A stretch of DNA of 64,000 bases from JAADJA01 sp963749345. GTDB lineage: Bacteria > Bacteroidota > Bacteroidia > Bacteroidales > JAADJA01. Below are positions 52,401-60,665 of this stretch, one piece after another (position 1 is the stretch's first letter; every line of letters starts with the position of its first letter). Location: positions 2,604,001 through 2,668,000 of the forward strand of contig CAVVMO010000004.1 in NCBI GenBank assembly GCA_963749345.1, read 5' to 3'. The notes under the pieces are model-generated. The model did no database searches, was not told where the DNA came from, and was given only the letters and a program-made list of their open reading frames with translations. The position numbers were made by a program, and so were the translations under genes.

Positions 52401-53733
52401 TGGTGTGCATCTTCCAACCTGGGCATCGAGAAACTGGCAAAAATTTTTTATAAACAATCTGGGTCAGGATATTTATCAGCAGCAAGCCAATCCCGAATTC
52501 TGGCGAAAAATTCAAACCTTACCTGATCAGGCGATATGGCAGCAAAGGCAGAAAGCCAAAGCCTCTTTTATAAAGTTTTTAAGGAAAAAAATCCAAACCG
52601 ACCTCACAAAAAGGCAGGAAAACCCAAAAATCATTTTCGACACCCTCGAGCTTATTGATGAGAATGCTTTATACATTGGATTTGCGCGGCGCTTTGCAAC
52701 CTATAAAAGGGCACATTTATTATTTAATAACCTCGAAAAGCTGGCAAATTTGCTAAGTGATCCTGAGAAACCTCTCAGGTTGGTATTTTCGGGCAAAGCC
52801 CACCCGAATGATAAACCCGGACAGGATCTGATCAAGAGGGTTATTGAGATTTCCAGGATGCCCCAATTCCTTGGCCGGATTATTTTTATCGAAAACTATG
52901 ACATGCATGTCGCACGGAAACTGATTTCCGGAGTTGATATCTGGCTCAATACTCCAACCCGTCCTTTAGAAGCTTCAGGGACCAGTGGTGAAAAAGCCGT
53001 GATGAACGGAGTTGTAAATTTGAGTGTGCTGGATGGCTGGTGGGCCGAGGGTTACCGCGAGAATGCCGGCTGGGCATTACAGGAAGCCCGAACTTATGGC
53101 AACCAGGCATTTCAGGATGAACTGGATGCTGAGACCATTTATTATCTCATTGAGGAAGAAATAATGCCCATGTACTTTGATGTTGATAGCAACGGTATTT
53201 CTCATAAATGGGTCTCTTATATTAAAAATACCTTATCTGAAATTGCTCCCCGTTTTACTATGAAACGCATGTTGGATGATTATTACAATAATTTCTATTC
53301 CAAGCTATTTAAGAGGGGTAAGGCAATGAGGGAGAAAGATTTTGCGATGGCATATACCATCCGGAGCTGGAAGCAGGATATCCAGGAAAAATGGCCTGGA
53401 GTTGAAGTAATCTCGGTAAGAATACCAAATTCAACTTCCAAACCATTAGACCTTGGAAACGATTTTAAAGTGGAAATCACCCTGAATAATAATGGAATTA
53501 ACGCTGAGAATATAGGAATAGATATCGTCATTGGCCAAAAAGTAAAGGATAAGGTAGAAGATATTTTTCATAAAGAAGAATTAAAACTGGTGAGTAATTC
53601 AGGGGTCAAGGCAATATACTCCTGCTCAATTGTCCTTAAGGTGTCCGGTGTTTTTGATTTTGCTTTCCGGATTTTCCCGAAAGCTGATTTCTTGCCTCAC
53701 AGGCAGGATTTTAATTTGGTTAAGTGGGTTTAG
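49492..53733 (+). CDS. Bifunctional fusion: GT3 glycogen synthase plus GT35 alpha-glucan phosphorylase
   Basis: A 1413-residue protein. Residues 1-~545 form a eukaryote-type GT3 glycogen synthase: VSWEVCNKVGGIYTVLSSK, GHFHEWMTGAGILYIK, TTHATVLGRS and FPSYYEPWGYTPLESIAF. A DUF3417-type N-terminal segment of alpha-glucan phosphorylases (LRDLSMNLWWSWN) begins near 590 and the GT35 domain follows (FGLHESVKIYSGGLGVLAGD from ~675, LNEGHAAFACLERL). The PLP-binding lysine is predicted at Lys1168 in EASGTSGEKAVMNG. One half elongates glycogen with nucleotide sugars and the other phosphorolyses it. A single chain with opposing activities implies local regulation. The upstream promoter is well formed. 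Confidence 0.92.
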   Translation: MTNDYKMPDYLFEVSWEVCNKVGGIYTVLSSKYLSVSEGFGDRYIFIGPDVWKETIDNPDFIEDKSLYKNWHDSAEKEGLRIRIGRWNIPGKPVAVLVDFTPFFVQKDKIFAKFWETYKLDSISGGWDYVEPALFGYAAGIVVESFYNFYVSANDKIIGHFHEWMTGAGILYIKENVPQIGTVFTTHATVLGRSISGNNLRLYSDLEKYNPGDFAKNLGITSKYSIEYNAAKEADCFTTVSDITANECKYLLSRSVDVVTPNGFSHVFHPSKVEFETQRKAARMQIVNVAEALLNQEIEKDALLVLTSGRYEFHNKGLDIFLDALGKLNSDKKIKRQIIALITVPGSNAGPRKDLQDQIGKADFKHPVSNDYLTHVLYDRIHDPVLNRSKENGLTNDPDCNVKVIFVPVYLNGFDGIFNLDYYQLLNGFDVTVFPSYYEPWGYTPLESIAFRIPTLTTSLAGFGLWVKLNCEVKHHAVTTIERNDDNYADVVAAVAKELGYFSRATAEQYEAARNEAYEISQLLHWKKLALKYFEAYSLTHIKVEKRSDLFRSKQSFEYTVMGNGKLEKPDWKKIFVQVKIPAELEPLRDLSMNLWWSWNYEAIKMFRGIDEKLWDEVDHNPVALLFRLSYEKFQELRKDMAFLENLKAIHAHFLNYMAEAQNKPAEKVAYFSMEFGLHESVKIYSGGLGVLAGDYLKEASDSNKNLVGIGLLYRYGYFNQNFSIFGDQISEAIPQKFTEMPLIPVRNKKGDWVMINLALPGRTLTAKVWKIDLGRIPLYLLDADIEENSVEDRSVTHQLYGGDWENRFKQELLLGVGGIRLINALNLDPDIFHLNEGHAAFACLERLLGLIEERAIGYQTALEIVRATTLFTTHTPVPAGHDTFSEDILRTYVPHYADRINIAWEDFMNLGRFHKGNIAEKFSMSVLAAKLSQEMNGVSRIHGRVTREMFKDLYPAYFPDELHIGYVTNGVHLPTWASRNWQKFFINNLGQDIYQQQANPEFWRKIQTLPDQAIWQQRQKAKASFIKFLRKKIQTDLTKRQENPKIIFDTLELIDENALYIGFARRFATYKRAHLLFNNLEKLANLLSDPEKPLRLVFSGKAHPNDKPGQDLIKRVIEISRMPQFLGRIIFIENYDMHVARKLISGVDIWLNTPTRPLEASGTSGEKAVMNGVVNLSVLDGWWAEGYRENAGWALQEARTYGNQAFQDELDAETIYYLIEEEIMPMYFDVDSNGISHKWVSYIKNTLSEIAPRFTMKRMLDDYYNNFYSKLFKRGKAMREKDFAMAYTIRSWKQDIQEKWPGVEVISVRIPNSTSKPLDLGNDFKVEITLNNNGINAENIGIDIVIGQKVKDKVEDIFHKEELKLVSNSGVKAIYSCSIVLKVSGVFDFAFRIFPKADFLPHRQDFNLVKWV

Positions 53734-53880
53734 AATTTAACAGATTATCAATTTACTGATAACAACTCAGTTCATCAACGAAGCTTCCTATGTCTGTTTT
53801 GAAAAGACTTGGTTAAAATATTACTAATACTGCAACCCATCTCTGTTCTGAAAATGTCTGATCATTATCCGGGAAATATG

Positions 53881-53888
53881 TATCTTTG
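53881..53888 (+). promoter_or_regulatory. -7 promoter element for the 206-aa secreted protein
   Basis: TATCTTTG followed by TCG, an exact TAnnTTTG, lies 23 bases before the ATG at 53912. Confidence 0.5.
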
Positions 53889-53911
53889 TCGTAATAAAAA
53901 AAGAGATTAAA

Positions 53912-54532
53912 ATGAAAAAAATCCTCATCGTATTCATAACTGGTTTTATAACCATTTGCGGAAACATTGTTTTCGCAGGCTCTCCTCTGATCCAAACCAG
54001 GTTTTATTCAGCCTACTATTTAAATGAAAAAGTTCAGCTTGCTGAACAAATGGAAATTTTAGATGGCTCCATGGCTGGCTATATTGCCGACAAAAGTGTG
54101 GCTGTGGATCAGAAGCTGGCGGTGATCAACGCCTTACAATGGAATGAAAAAGGAAAGAACAATGTGGAAACTTTTAAAATGTTTCTTGGAAGAAAATACG
54201 GCAAGAGCGCAGATAAATTAAATATGGATGAATTAAGTGGTGACGAATTGTTGTGCCTTGGCTATATGATTTCATTAGATAGACAAAGAAAACTGACTGA
54301 AGCATTACCCATTCTTGAAAAAGCAAAGGTTAAGAATTCAACCAGCTACACCACTCAATTGATCTGCTCGCTGGCATTTGCGCAGAATTATATTAATTCC
54401 TCACAAGCTTGTGATGCATGGAAAGTTTGCGATAATGTCCGCAACAATACAGCTCTGGTTCAGGACTTCAATTCAGAAGCCATAGCCATTATCTTTGAAC
54501 AGGTGGATACCTATAAAGATAAATGCAAGTAA
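53912..54532 (+). CDS. Predicted secreted helical protein of unknown function (206 aa)
   Basis: The protein has a signal peptide (MKKILIVFITGFITICGNIV, cleavage expected after FAG at residues 21-23) and a mostly alpha-helical mature part with segments such as AVDQKLAVINALQWNEKGKN and DKLNMDELSGDELLCLGYMI. The repeated helical pattern could be a degenerate TPR-like solenoid, and four Cys residues in the mature part could form disulphides. I recognise no family. It is monocistronic between the glycogen and tricorn-like genes. Confidence 0.7.
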   Translation: MKKILIVFITGFITICGNIVFAGSPLIQTRFYSAYYLNEKVQLAEQMEILDGSMAGYIADKSVAVDQKLAVINALQWNEKGKNNVETFKMFLGRKYGKSADKLNMDELSGDELLCLGYMISLDRQRKLTEALPILEKAKVKNSTSYTTQLICSLAFAQNYINSSQACDAWKVCDNVRNNTALVQDFNSEAIAIIFEQVDTYKDKCK

Positions 54533-54719
54533 GCGCATTCGGGCTTTCTTATTTTATTATAATATGTTCATAGACGAACATGGGGTGTTCGATATCTTAC
54601 AAATTTCCACTAATATCTTATGATTTTTCCTGTTACTGCATTCATTATAAATCCGGTAACTATGGTGGCATAGATTTCGTGAATCTTTGCAGCTTATTCA
54701 ATAAAAATGTTTTATTAAA

Positions 54720-57700
54720 ATGGTAAAAAAAATGAAAAAATTTATCTTATTCACTTTTCTGGCTGGATTTATTGGTATCTTAAACGCACAGGAAGAATCT
54801 CGATTGCTTAGATTCCCGGCAGTTTATAATGATCAGGTGGTATTCACTTATGCAGGGGATTTGTATACCGTGTCAACAGATGGAGGTATTGCCCGGAAGC
54901 TGACAAACGATATTGGTTATGAAATGTTTGCCCGTTTTTCACCAGATGGTAAAAGCATTGCTTTTACAGGACAGTATGATGGCAATACGGAAGTTTACCT
55001 GATGCCTGCAGAGGGAGGAATTCCGAAGCGGTTAACCTATACTGCCACGCTCGGCCGGGATGATATTTCTGATCGTATGGGGCCAAATAATATTGTGATG
55101 ACATGGAAAAACGCAGAACAGATTGTTTACAGGTCGCGCAAAAAATCGTTCAATTCATTTATTGGTCAATTGTTCCTTGCAAATGTTAATGGAGGATTAT
55201 CAGAAGAACTTCCTTTACCAGCCGGTGGTTTTTGCAGCTATTCTCCCGATCAGAAAAAGCTGGCTTATAACAGGGTTTTCCGTGAATTCCGTACATGGAA
55301 ATACTATCGCGGTGGCATGGCTGATGATGTCTGGATTTATGATTTTCAAACAAAAGAAACCATTAATATCACCAACAACGTTGCTCAGGATATCATTCCT
55401 ATGTGGCATGGCAAAAACATATATTTCCTTTCGGATCGCGACCGGATAATGAATCTTTTTGTTTACAATACCGAAACAGGAGAAACAAAAAAAGTCACCA
55501 ATTATACTGAATACGACGTGAAATTCCCTTCTCTGGGAAACAAATCCATTATTTATGAAAATGGCGGTTATCTTTATAATTTGGATATAGAATCTCAACA
55601 ATCGGTTAAAATTTCGGTGACCATCGCCGATGATTTCATTTCGGGCAGGAATGAGGTAAAAGATGCATCGAAGATGATCGATAGCTGGGCAATTTCACCC
55701 GATGGAAAAAGACTGGTGTTTGGTGCACGCGGAGATGTATTCAGCGTTCCGGCCAAATCAGGAATGACTAAGAACCTCACAGAATCATCCGGAGTTCATG
55801 ATAGAAATGTTGAATGGTCGCCCGATGGAAAATATATTTCTTTTATTTCTGACAGGACTGGCGAAGATGAAATTTTCATTCAAAACCAGGATGGGTTAGA
55901 AAAAGCTATTCAGATTACTTCCAACAGCAGTAACTATAAATATAACCCGGTTTGGTCGCCAGACAGCAGGAAATTGTTATGGTCCGACCGGATGCAGCGT
56001 TTGCAATATATTGATATTGACTCCAAACAAATTGTTCAGATAGAAGAAACCCGTGAAGGTGAAATCCGATATTATTCCTGGTCGCCCGATAGCAAATGGA
56101 TCGCTTATCCGAAACCTACAAATGAGACCATGACCAGAATCTGGATTTATAATGTCGATACGAAAGAAAAAAATGCTGTTACCGATATATGGTACGATTC
56201 AGGGGAACCTGTTTTTAGTAATGATGGAAAATACCTTTATTTCACTTCTTCACGCGATTTCAATCCGGTTTATAGCTGGGTTGAATGGAACACCATTTAC
56301 CACGATATGTCGAAAGTGTACTTTTTAACCTTGACCAAAGACACCGAAAACCCGTTTAAACCAGAGAATGATGTAGTTGAAGTTAAAAAAGAAGCTGCAG
56401 ATAGTGAAAAGAAGGATGAAGCTAAAGACAAACCTGCCGATGGAGCGAAAGAAACTAAAAATGAAATCGTGGTTAAAATAGATTTTGATGGAATTATCGA
56501 CCGTATCATTGGTCTTCCGATTGATGCCGGAGCGTACTGGAATCTTTCCTGTGCTGACAAAAGCATTTATTATTGCACCAACAATAGTTCAATGGATAAA
56601 GCCAAATTGAAAATGTATAACCTGGAAGATAAGAAAGAAACAGAACTAGGAGATTACAGGAGCTATCTTATTTCTGCCAATCTTAAAAAAATGGTTGTGA
56701 ATGATAATGGAAAGTATGCTGTTATTGATTTGCCAAAAGGAAAGATTTCGGCGACTGAATTCGTCGATTTGTCGAATATGAAAGTTTGGGCAAATGTAAA
56801 AGATGAGTGGGAACAAATTTTTGATGAATCGTGGCGGCAAATGCGTGACTTCTTTTACGATCCAAACATGCATGGTGTTGACTGGAAAGCCATTCATACC
56901 AAATACAAACCGCTTGTAGCCTATGTTAATAACAGGAACGACCTGAACTATATCATCGGTGAAATGATCGGAGAGCTGAACATTGGACATGCTTATGTTA
57001 ATGGTGGTGACAAACCTTCTCCTGAACGAATACAAACCGGACTTTTAGGCGCCGAATTAAGCAGGGATAAATCAGGATATTATAAAATTGATAAAATTCT
57101 TAAGGGTGAAAACTGGACAAAAGATACCCGTTCACCTCTTTCAGGAGTTGGCATTGATGTAAAGGAAGGGGATTACATTGTAGCTGTCAATGGCAAATCA
57201 ACACAAAACATGACCGATATTTACACTGCATTAATGGGCACTGCTGACAAGCAGGTAGAACTTTCAATCAACAGTTCACCCAAAGAGGAGGGGAGTCACA
57301 GTGAAATTATTGTGCCGGTAGCCGACGAATCCAATTTATATTATTATAACTGGGTTCAAACTAATATTAAAAAAGTAAATGAAGCCACCAACGGCCAGGT
57401 TGGCTATATTCATATACCCGACATGAGCGCGGCAGGCCTGAATGAGTTTGTTAAATATTTTTATCCTCAATTAAAGAAAAGAGCCTTGATTATTGACGAC
57501 CGCGGAAACGGAGGTGGAAATGTTTCGCCAATGATCATTGAACGGCTGAGGCGTGAACTTTCGTTGATGAGGATCAGCAGGAATGGTTCGCCCAATACAA
57601 ACGAAGTAATGCAATACGGACCTAAAGTGATGCTTGTCAATAACTATTCAGCTTCCGATGGTGACTTGTTCCCCTATCAATTTAAAACACTCAAGATGGG

Positions 57701-57998
57701 GAAACTCATTGGTAAGCGTACCTGGGGCGGTGTAACAGGAATCAGAGGTTCCCTTCCGTTTATTGATGGCGGAAGCCTGATGCGGCCTGAGTTTTCGACC
57801 TACGACCGCGAAGGCAAATCGTTTGTAATTGAAGGTCATGGCGTCGATCCTGATATTGAAGTGGATAATGATCCTGCAAAAGAATATGCAGGCGAAGATC
57901 AGCAATTGAACAAAGCCATTGAAGTGATCCTCGAAGAACTTAAAAACTGGCCCGAAGGCTGGCCGGATGTTCCGGAATATCCTGATAAAAGCAAATAA
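54720..57998 (+). CDS. Exported tricorn-like protease (beta-propeller, PDZ, S41 domains)
   Basis: This 1092-residue protein begins MVKKMKKFILFTFLAGFIGI (signal peptide; an internal ATG at 54732 may be the true start). WD40/TolB-like propeller motifs follow up to ~560 (e.g. FSPDGKSIAFTGQYDGNTEV, WSPDGKYISFISDRTGEDEI, WSPDSRKLLWSDRMQRL). A charged Lys/Glu/Asp-rich spacer lies at ~555-590. After it come a tricorn core domain (WRQMRDFFYDPNMHGVDW), a PDZ domain (~775-870, VKEGDYIVAVNGKSTQNM) and the S41 catalytic domain: LIIDDRGNGGGNVS and NNYSASDGDLFPYQF, with Ser979 the likely nucleophile. It should degrade peptides in the periplasm. A strong terminator follows. Confidence 0.92.
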   Translation: MVKKMKKFILFTFLAGFIGILNAQEESRLLRFPAVYNDQVVFTYAGDLYTVSTDGGIARKLTNDIGYEMFARFSPDGKSIAFTGQYDGNTEVYLMPAEGGIPKRLTYTATLGRDDISDRMGPNNIVMTWKNAEQIVYRSRKKSFNSFIGQLFLANVNGGLSEELPLPAGGFCSYSPDQKKLAYNRVFREFRTWKYYRGGMADDVWIYDFQTKETINITNNVAQDIIPMWHGKNIYFLSDRDRIMNLFVYNTETGETKKVTNYTEYDVKFPSLGNKSIIYENGGYLYNLDIESQQSVKISVTIADDFISGRNEVKDASKMIDSWAISPDGKRLVFGARGDVFSVPAKSGMTKNLTESSGVHDRNVEWSPDGKYISFISDRTGEDEIFIQNQDGLEKAIQITSNSSNYKYNPVWSPDSRKLLWSDRMQRLQYIDIDSKQIVQIEETREGEIRYYSWSPDSKWIAYPKPTNETMTRIWIYNVDTKEKNAVTDIWYDSGEPVFSNDGKYLYFTSSRDFNPVYSWVEWNTIYHDMSKVYFLTLTKDTENPFKPENDVVEVKKEAADSEKKDEAKDKPADGAKETKNEIVVKIDFDGIIDRIIGLPIDAGAYWNLSCADKSIYYCTNNSSMDKAKLKMYNLEDKKETELGDYRSYLISANLKKMVVNDNGKYAVIDLPKGKISATEFVDLSNMKVWANVKDEWEQIFDESWRQMRDFFYDPNMHGVDWKAIHTKYKPLVAYVNNRNDLNYIIGEMIGELNIGHAYVNGGDKPSPERIQTGLLGAELSRDKSGYYKIDKILKGENWTKDTRSPLSGVGIDVKEGDYIVAVNGKSTQNMTDIYTALMGTADKQVELSINSSPKEEGSHSEIIVPVADESNLYYYNWVQTNIKKVNEATNGQVGYIHIPDMSAAGLNEFVKYFYPQLKKRALIIDDRGNGGGNVSPMIIERLRRELSLMRISRNGSPNTNEVMQYGPKVMLVNNYSASDGDLFPYQFKTLKMGKLIGKRTWGGVTGIRGSLPFIDGGSLMRPEFSTYDREGKSFVIEGHGVDPDIEVDNDPAKEYAGEDQQLNKAIEVILEELKNWPEGWPDVPEYPDKSK

Positions 57999-58001
57999 CA
58001 G

Positions 58002-58033
58002 AAAATGCCACATGTAAAGTGGCATTTTTTTTT
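58002..58033 (+). terminator. Rho-independent terminator after the tricorn-like gene
   Basis: AAAATGCCAC and GTGGCATTTT form a 10-bp stem with a 7-base loop followed by a nine-T run. Confidence 0.9.
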
Positions 58034-58040
58034 ACTTTTG
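58033..58040 (+). promoter_or_regulatory. -7 promoter element for the universal stress protein gene
   Basis: TACTTTTG, an exact TAnnTTTG, lies 22 bases before the ATG at 58063 and starts at the end of the upstream terminator's T tract, so the two signals abut. Confidence 0.5.
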
Positions 58041-58062
58041 CTGAATAATAAATTTTTGAACG

Positions 58063-58911
58063 ATGAAACTCAACAACATCATTTTAGTACCGACAGATTT
58101 TTCTGACCCATGTGCAAATGCTGCCGACCATGCAATAAAAATTGCCCAAATTGTAAAATTCAAAGTGGCATTGTTCCATGTGATAAATAAAGACACCGAA
58201 TCTCTTTTTGCAGGTGAAAAAGATATAAATGCTGCAGTCGAAAATAAGCTGAAACATTTAGTAAGTGAATTAAAAAAGCAAAACCAGAGCGTTGAAATTG
58301 ATTACATGTTTCAGGAAGGAAGCATTTTTGACCTGATACACGAAGTAGCCGACGACATTGGAGCCAACATGATTTTACTTGGAACTCATGGTAAAAAAGG
58401 AATGCAGCACCTGCTGGGCAGTTATGCGATGAAAGTGATCACAAAATCAAAAATTCCAACATTGGTCGTGCAGAAAAAGCCTTATTCAGGGTATAAAAAT
58501 ATATTATTGCCCGTTAACTCATTTACTGAACCAAGGCAGAAAGTGGGCATTGCCATCTCAGTTTCTAAAATGTTTGGTTCTACCATACATATTTTCAAAG
58601 AGGTGTTAAAAGACCCGGGAGAAATGTCGAGGATTGAAATCATCACCAAACAAATTGCCGAAGCCTTTAATAAGGCTGGTATTTCGTTTGAAGTATTCGC
58701 TTCGAAAATACCTGGCGAAACAGCGAAAGAATTGGTTGAAGTGGCTGTAGCGAAGAATTTAGATGCAATCTTAATGGTTACTGATTCTCAGATTGGATCG
58801 TCCATTTTCAGCATCGGCTCGTGGAATGAAAAACTCCTGTTCAATGAAGCGCAGATCCCGGTAATGTGTATCAATCCAATTGAGTACGGCCAGATTTATT
58901 TTGACTTCTAA
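58063..58911 (+). CDS. Universal stress protein with two UspA domains
   Basis: A 282-residue tandem UspA protein. The first domain (1-~143) starts NIILVPTDFSDPCANAADHA and ends with the ATP-loop-like GTHGKKGMQHLLGSYAMKVI. The second (~148-282) is more divergent (NILLPVNSFTEPRQKVGIAI) and its nucleotide loop is degenerate (TDSQIGSSIFSIGSWNEKLL), so only the first half is likely to bind ATP. Function is generally stress survival; no direct partner is visible. It is a monocistronic unit between two terminator- or promoter-bounded genes. Confidence 0.9.
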   Translation: MKLNNIILVPTDFSDPCANAADHAIKIAQIVKFKVALFHVINKDTESLFAGEKDINAAVENKLKHLVSELKKQNQSVEIDYMFQEGSIFDLIHEVADDIGANMILLGTHGKKGMQHLLGSYAMKVITKSKIPTLVVQKKPYSGYKNILLPVNSFTEPRQKVGIAISVSKMFGSTIHIFKEVLKDPGEMSRIEIITKQIAEAFNKAGISFEVFASKIPGETAKELVEVAVAKNLDAILMVTDSQIGSSIFSIGSWNEKLLFNEAQIPVMCINPIEYGQIYFDF

Positions 58912-58945
58912 TAAGCCGCACTGTTTTTAAATCTTGCGATTGGAT

Positions 58946-59458
58946 TTATTCCGGCTTAGTAACCAGGTCGGCAATTACTTTTTCGGTAATATTGTGTTCC
59001 GGTTTAACATAAATCCAGTTCGACTCTGGTGTTTTATCGAATACGTAATCGTAATTGTTTTCTGTTGCCACCTTCTCAGCTGATTTAAAAATTTTGTCCT
59101 GAAGAGGTTTTATCTTCTGCTCTGTGAGTTTCGTTAGCTCACCCTGTTTTCCAAATTTTTGTTCTCTGAATTCTTTTGCGAGCTTCTCAGCTTCTCTTAT
59201 CTCATCCTGTTTTTGCAATTTAACATCATCGCTGAACATCCTTTCGTTTTTAACATACTCCTGGTATAGGTTTTCGACGGCTTCAAATTTAGATTCCACT
59301 TCACTTTCCCATTGAATTGTCTGGGCTTCGATGATTTCGTTTGCCCTTGTATATTCAGGCAATTGGTTGATGATTTTTTCTATTTCTACATAGGCTATTC
59401 GCTGAGCAATACCTGCATGAAAAGCCAAAACTAATACGACAATTAAAACTTTTTTCAT
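58946..59458 (-). CDS. OmpH/Skp-family periplasmic chaperone
   Basis: The start is taken at the ATG at 59458 (170 residues), which opens a clean signal peptide (MKKVLIVVLVLAFHAGIAQR). A longer frame begins 17 codons earlier and would enclose its promoter region. The mature protein has the OmpH opening IAYVEIEKIINQLPEYTRAN, a long charged coiled coil (EYVKNERMFSDDVKLQKQDE and EIREAEKLAKEFREQKFGKQ) and the closing NYDYVFDKTPESNWIYV. Skp proteins hold unfolded outer-membrane proteins in the periplasm. A TAnnTTTG element lies 38 bases upstream. Confidence 0.88.
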   Translation of the reverse strand: MKKVLIVVLVLAFHAGIAQRIAYVEIEKIINQLPEYTRANEIIEAQTIQWESEVESKFEAVENLYQEYVKNERMFSDDVKLQKQDEIREAEKLAKEFREQKFGKQGELTKLTEQKIKPLQDKIFKSAEKVATENNYDYVFDKTPESNWIYVKPEHNITEKVIADLVTKPE

Positions 59459-59496
59459 GGTGAGATAATTATAAATGTTGATATTTATTAATTGGG

Positions 59497-59504
59497 CAAA
59501 ACTA
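59497..59504 (-). promoter_or_regulatory. -7 promoter element for the OmpH/Skp gene
   Basis: The minus strand reads TAGTTTTG, an exact TAnnTTTG, 38 bases before the ATG at 59458. Confidence 0.45.
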
Positions 59505-59595
59505 CACACAATTCAAGCCAAAATTAATTTTCAACCAGGAATTTTTCTGGTTTTATAAATAAGAAAATCATTAGTGCGTTTTTTTCTGAATGTGA

Positions 59596-60465
59596 CTATT
59601 TATAGATTAATTCATAAGCCATAACCCGGTTATCACTGAATGTGGGAACATACAAGGTTTTAGTTGCAGGTACATATTCAATATCTGCTGCATTAATCAT
59701 TTGATCTGTGGTATTATTCAATAAAATCGGTTCTCTGTTAGAATTGACCAATTGAATCTTACCCATCCAATCAGAAATTAAATAATTCCCATAGCCATCG
59801 CTCTCAAGGCCATCAATTCCGCCAGTGTTTCTTATAATCTGCCAGGTTCGTTTATCCTCAATTTGTGTACTAAAAATCCCCTCTTTTGTGCCGATCAGAA
59901 TTTCGCCCTCTTCATAAAACAACCCGTTTGGGCCGCTTATGTTTTTGTCCTCAAGCCATGTTTCCACCACTCCTTTAAACAACCTGTGAATCTTTCCTGT
60001 AGCCATGTCCGAAATGTAAACATTGCCCTCCTTATCAATAGTGATGTCATTTAGAAATTTGGCATCTTTAACAGGGTATTCTTTAATAATGGCTGCTTTG
60101 TCAATATCTATCTCTACGATACGGTCAATATCAGTAACATAAAGTTTTCTCATAAAAATTCCCATGCCTTTGGGGGCATTAAGGCCTGTAATCCAACTCA
60201 ATGTCGTGATTTCACCGGTAACAGATAAGCGGCTAATAAAGCCGTTTCCATCTTTATCCGTTGGATTTCCATTAATGCACGATACAAATAAGAAATGATC
60301 TACAGCGTCGTAACAAACCGATTCGCAAGTGGTAAGTAAATTGGGTGATTCCCAAATCTTTTTTAAACTGACTTGATCTTTAGAATCCTGAGCAAAAACC
60401 CTGGTTCCAGTGAATAATAACTGGTTAATAAAAACGGCCATTAAAATGATTAATCCTTTTTTCAT
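59596..60465 (-). CDS. Secreted SMP-30/NHL-like beta-propeller protein
   Basis: A 289-residue protein with signal peptide (MKKGLIILMAVFINQLLFTG, cleaved near FAQ at 24-26). Propeller blades resemble the SMP-30/gluconolactonase/NHL group: FLFVSCINGNPTDKDGNG, GLNAPKGMGIFMRKLYVTDI, FLNDITIDKEGNVYISDMAT, and GGIDGLESDGYGNYLISDWM. The acidic and Asn metal-site residues expected in gluconolactonases are only partly apparent, so lactonase activity is uncertain and the protein may bind sugars or peptides. An exact TAnnTTTG element lies 52 bases upstream. Confidence 0.75.
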   Translation of the reverse strand: MKKGLIILMAVFINQLLFTGTRVFAQDSKDQVSLKKIWESPNLLTTCESVCYDAVDHFLFVSCINGNPTDKDGNGFISRLSVTGEITTLSWITGLNAPKGMGIFMRKLYVTDIDRIVEIDIDKAAIIKEYPVKDAKFLNDITIDKEGNVYISDMATGKIHRLFKGVVETWLEDKNISGPNGLFYEEGEILIGTKEGIFSTQIEDKRTWQIIRNTGGIDGLESDGYGNYLISDWMGKIQLVNSNREPILLNNTTDQMINAADIEYVPATKTLYVPTFSDNRVMAYELIYK

Positions 60466-60517
60466 AGTACTTCTCCCTTAAGTTAAATTTTTTACTTTAC
60501 ACTATAAACCGTCTTTA

Positions 60518-60525
60518 CAAAAATA
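60518..60525 (-). promoter_or_regulatory. -7 promoter element for the SMP-30-like gene
   Basis: The minus strand reads TATTTTTG, an exact TAnnTTTG, 52 bases before the ATG at 60465. Confidence 0.45.
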
Positions 60526-60572
60526 AGTTTAAATTCAATACTATTTTTTCGATCTGATATTAACCGAAATTG

Positions 60573-60580
60573 TAATTTTG
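60573..60580 (+). promoter_or_regulatory. -7 promoter element for the polyamine operon
   Basis: TAATTTTG followed by TCCG, an exact TAnnTTTG, lies 85 bases before the ATG at 60666, giving a moderately long leader in which I see no obvious hairpin or uORF. Confidence 0.45.
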
Positions 60581-60665
60581 TCCGCCTTGGATTTGTAACC
60601 AGGTATAATTCTAAGTTAGTTGCATTAGAGTTTTATATCCATAGTATCTAATATCGTTTTGGAAA

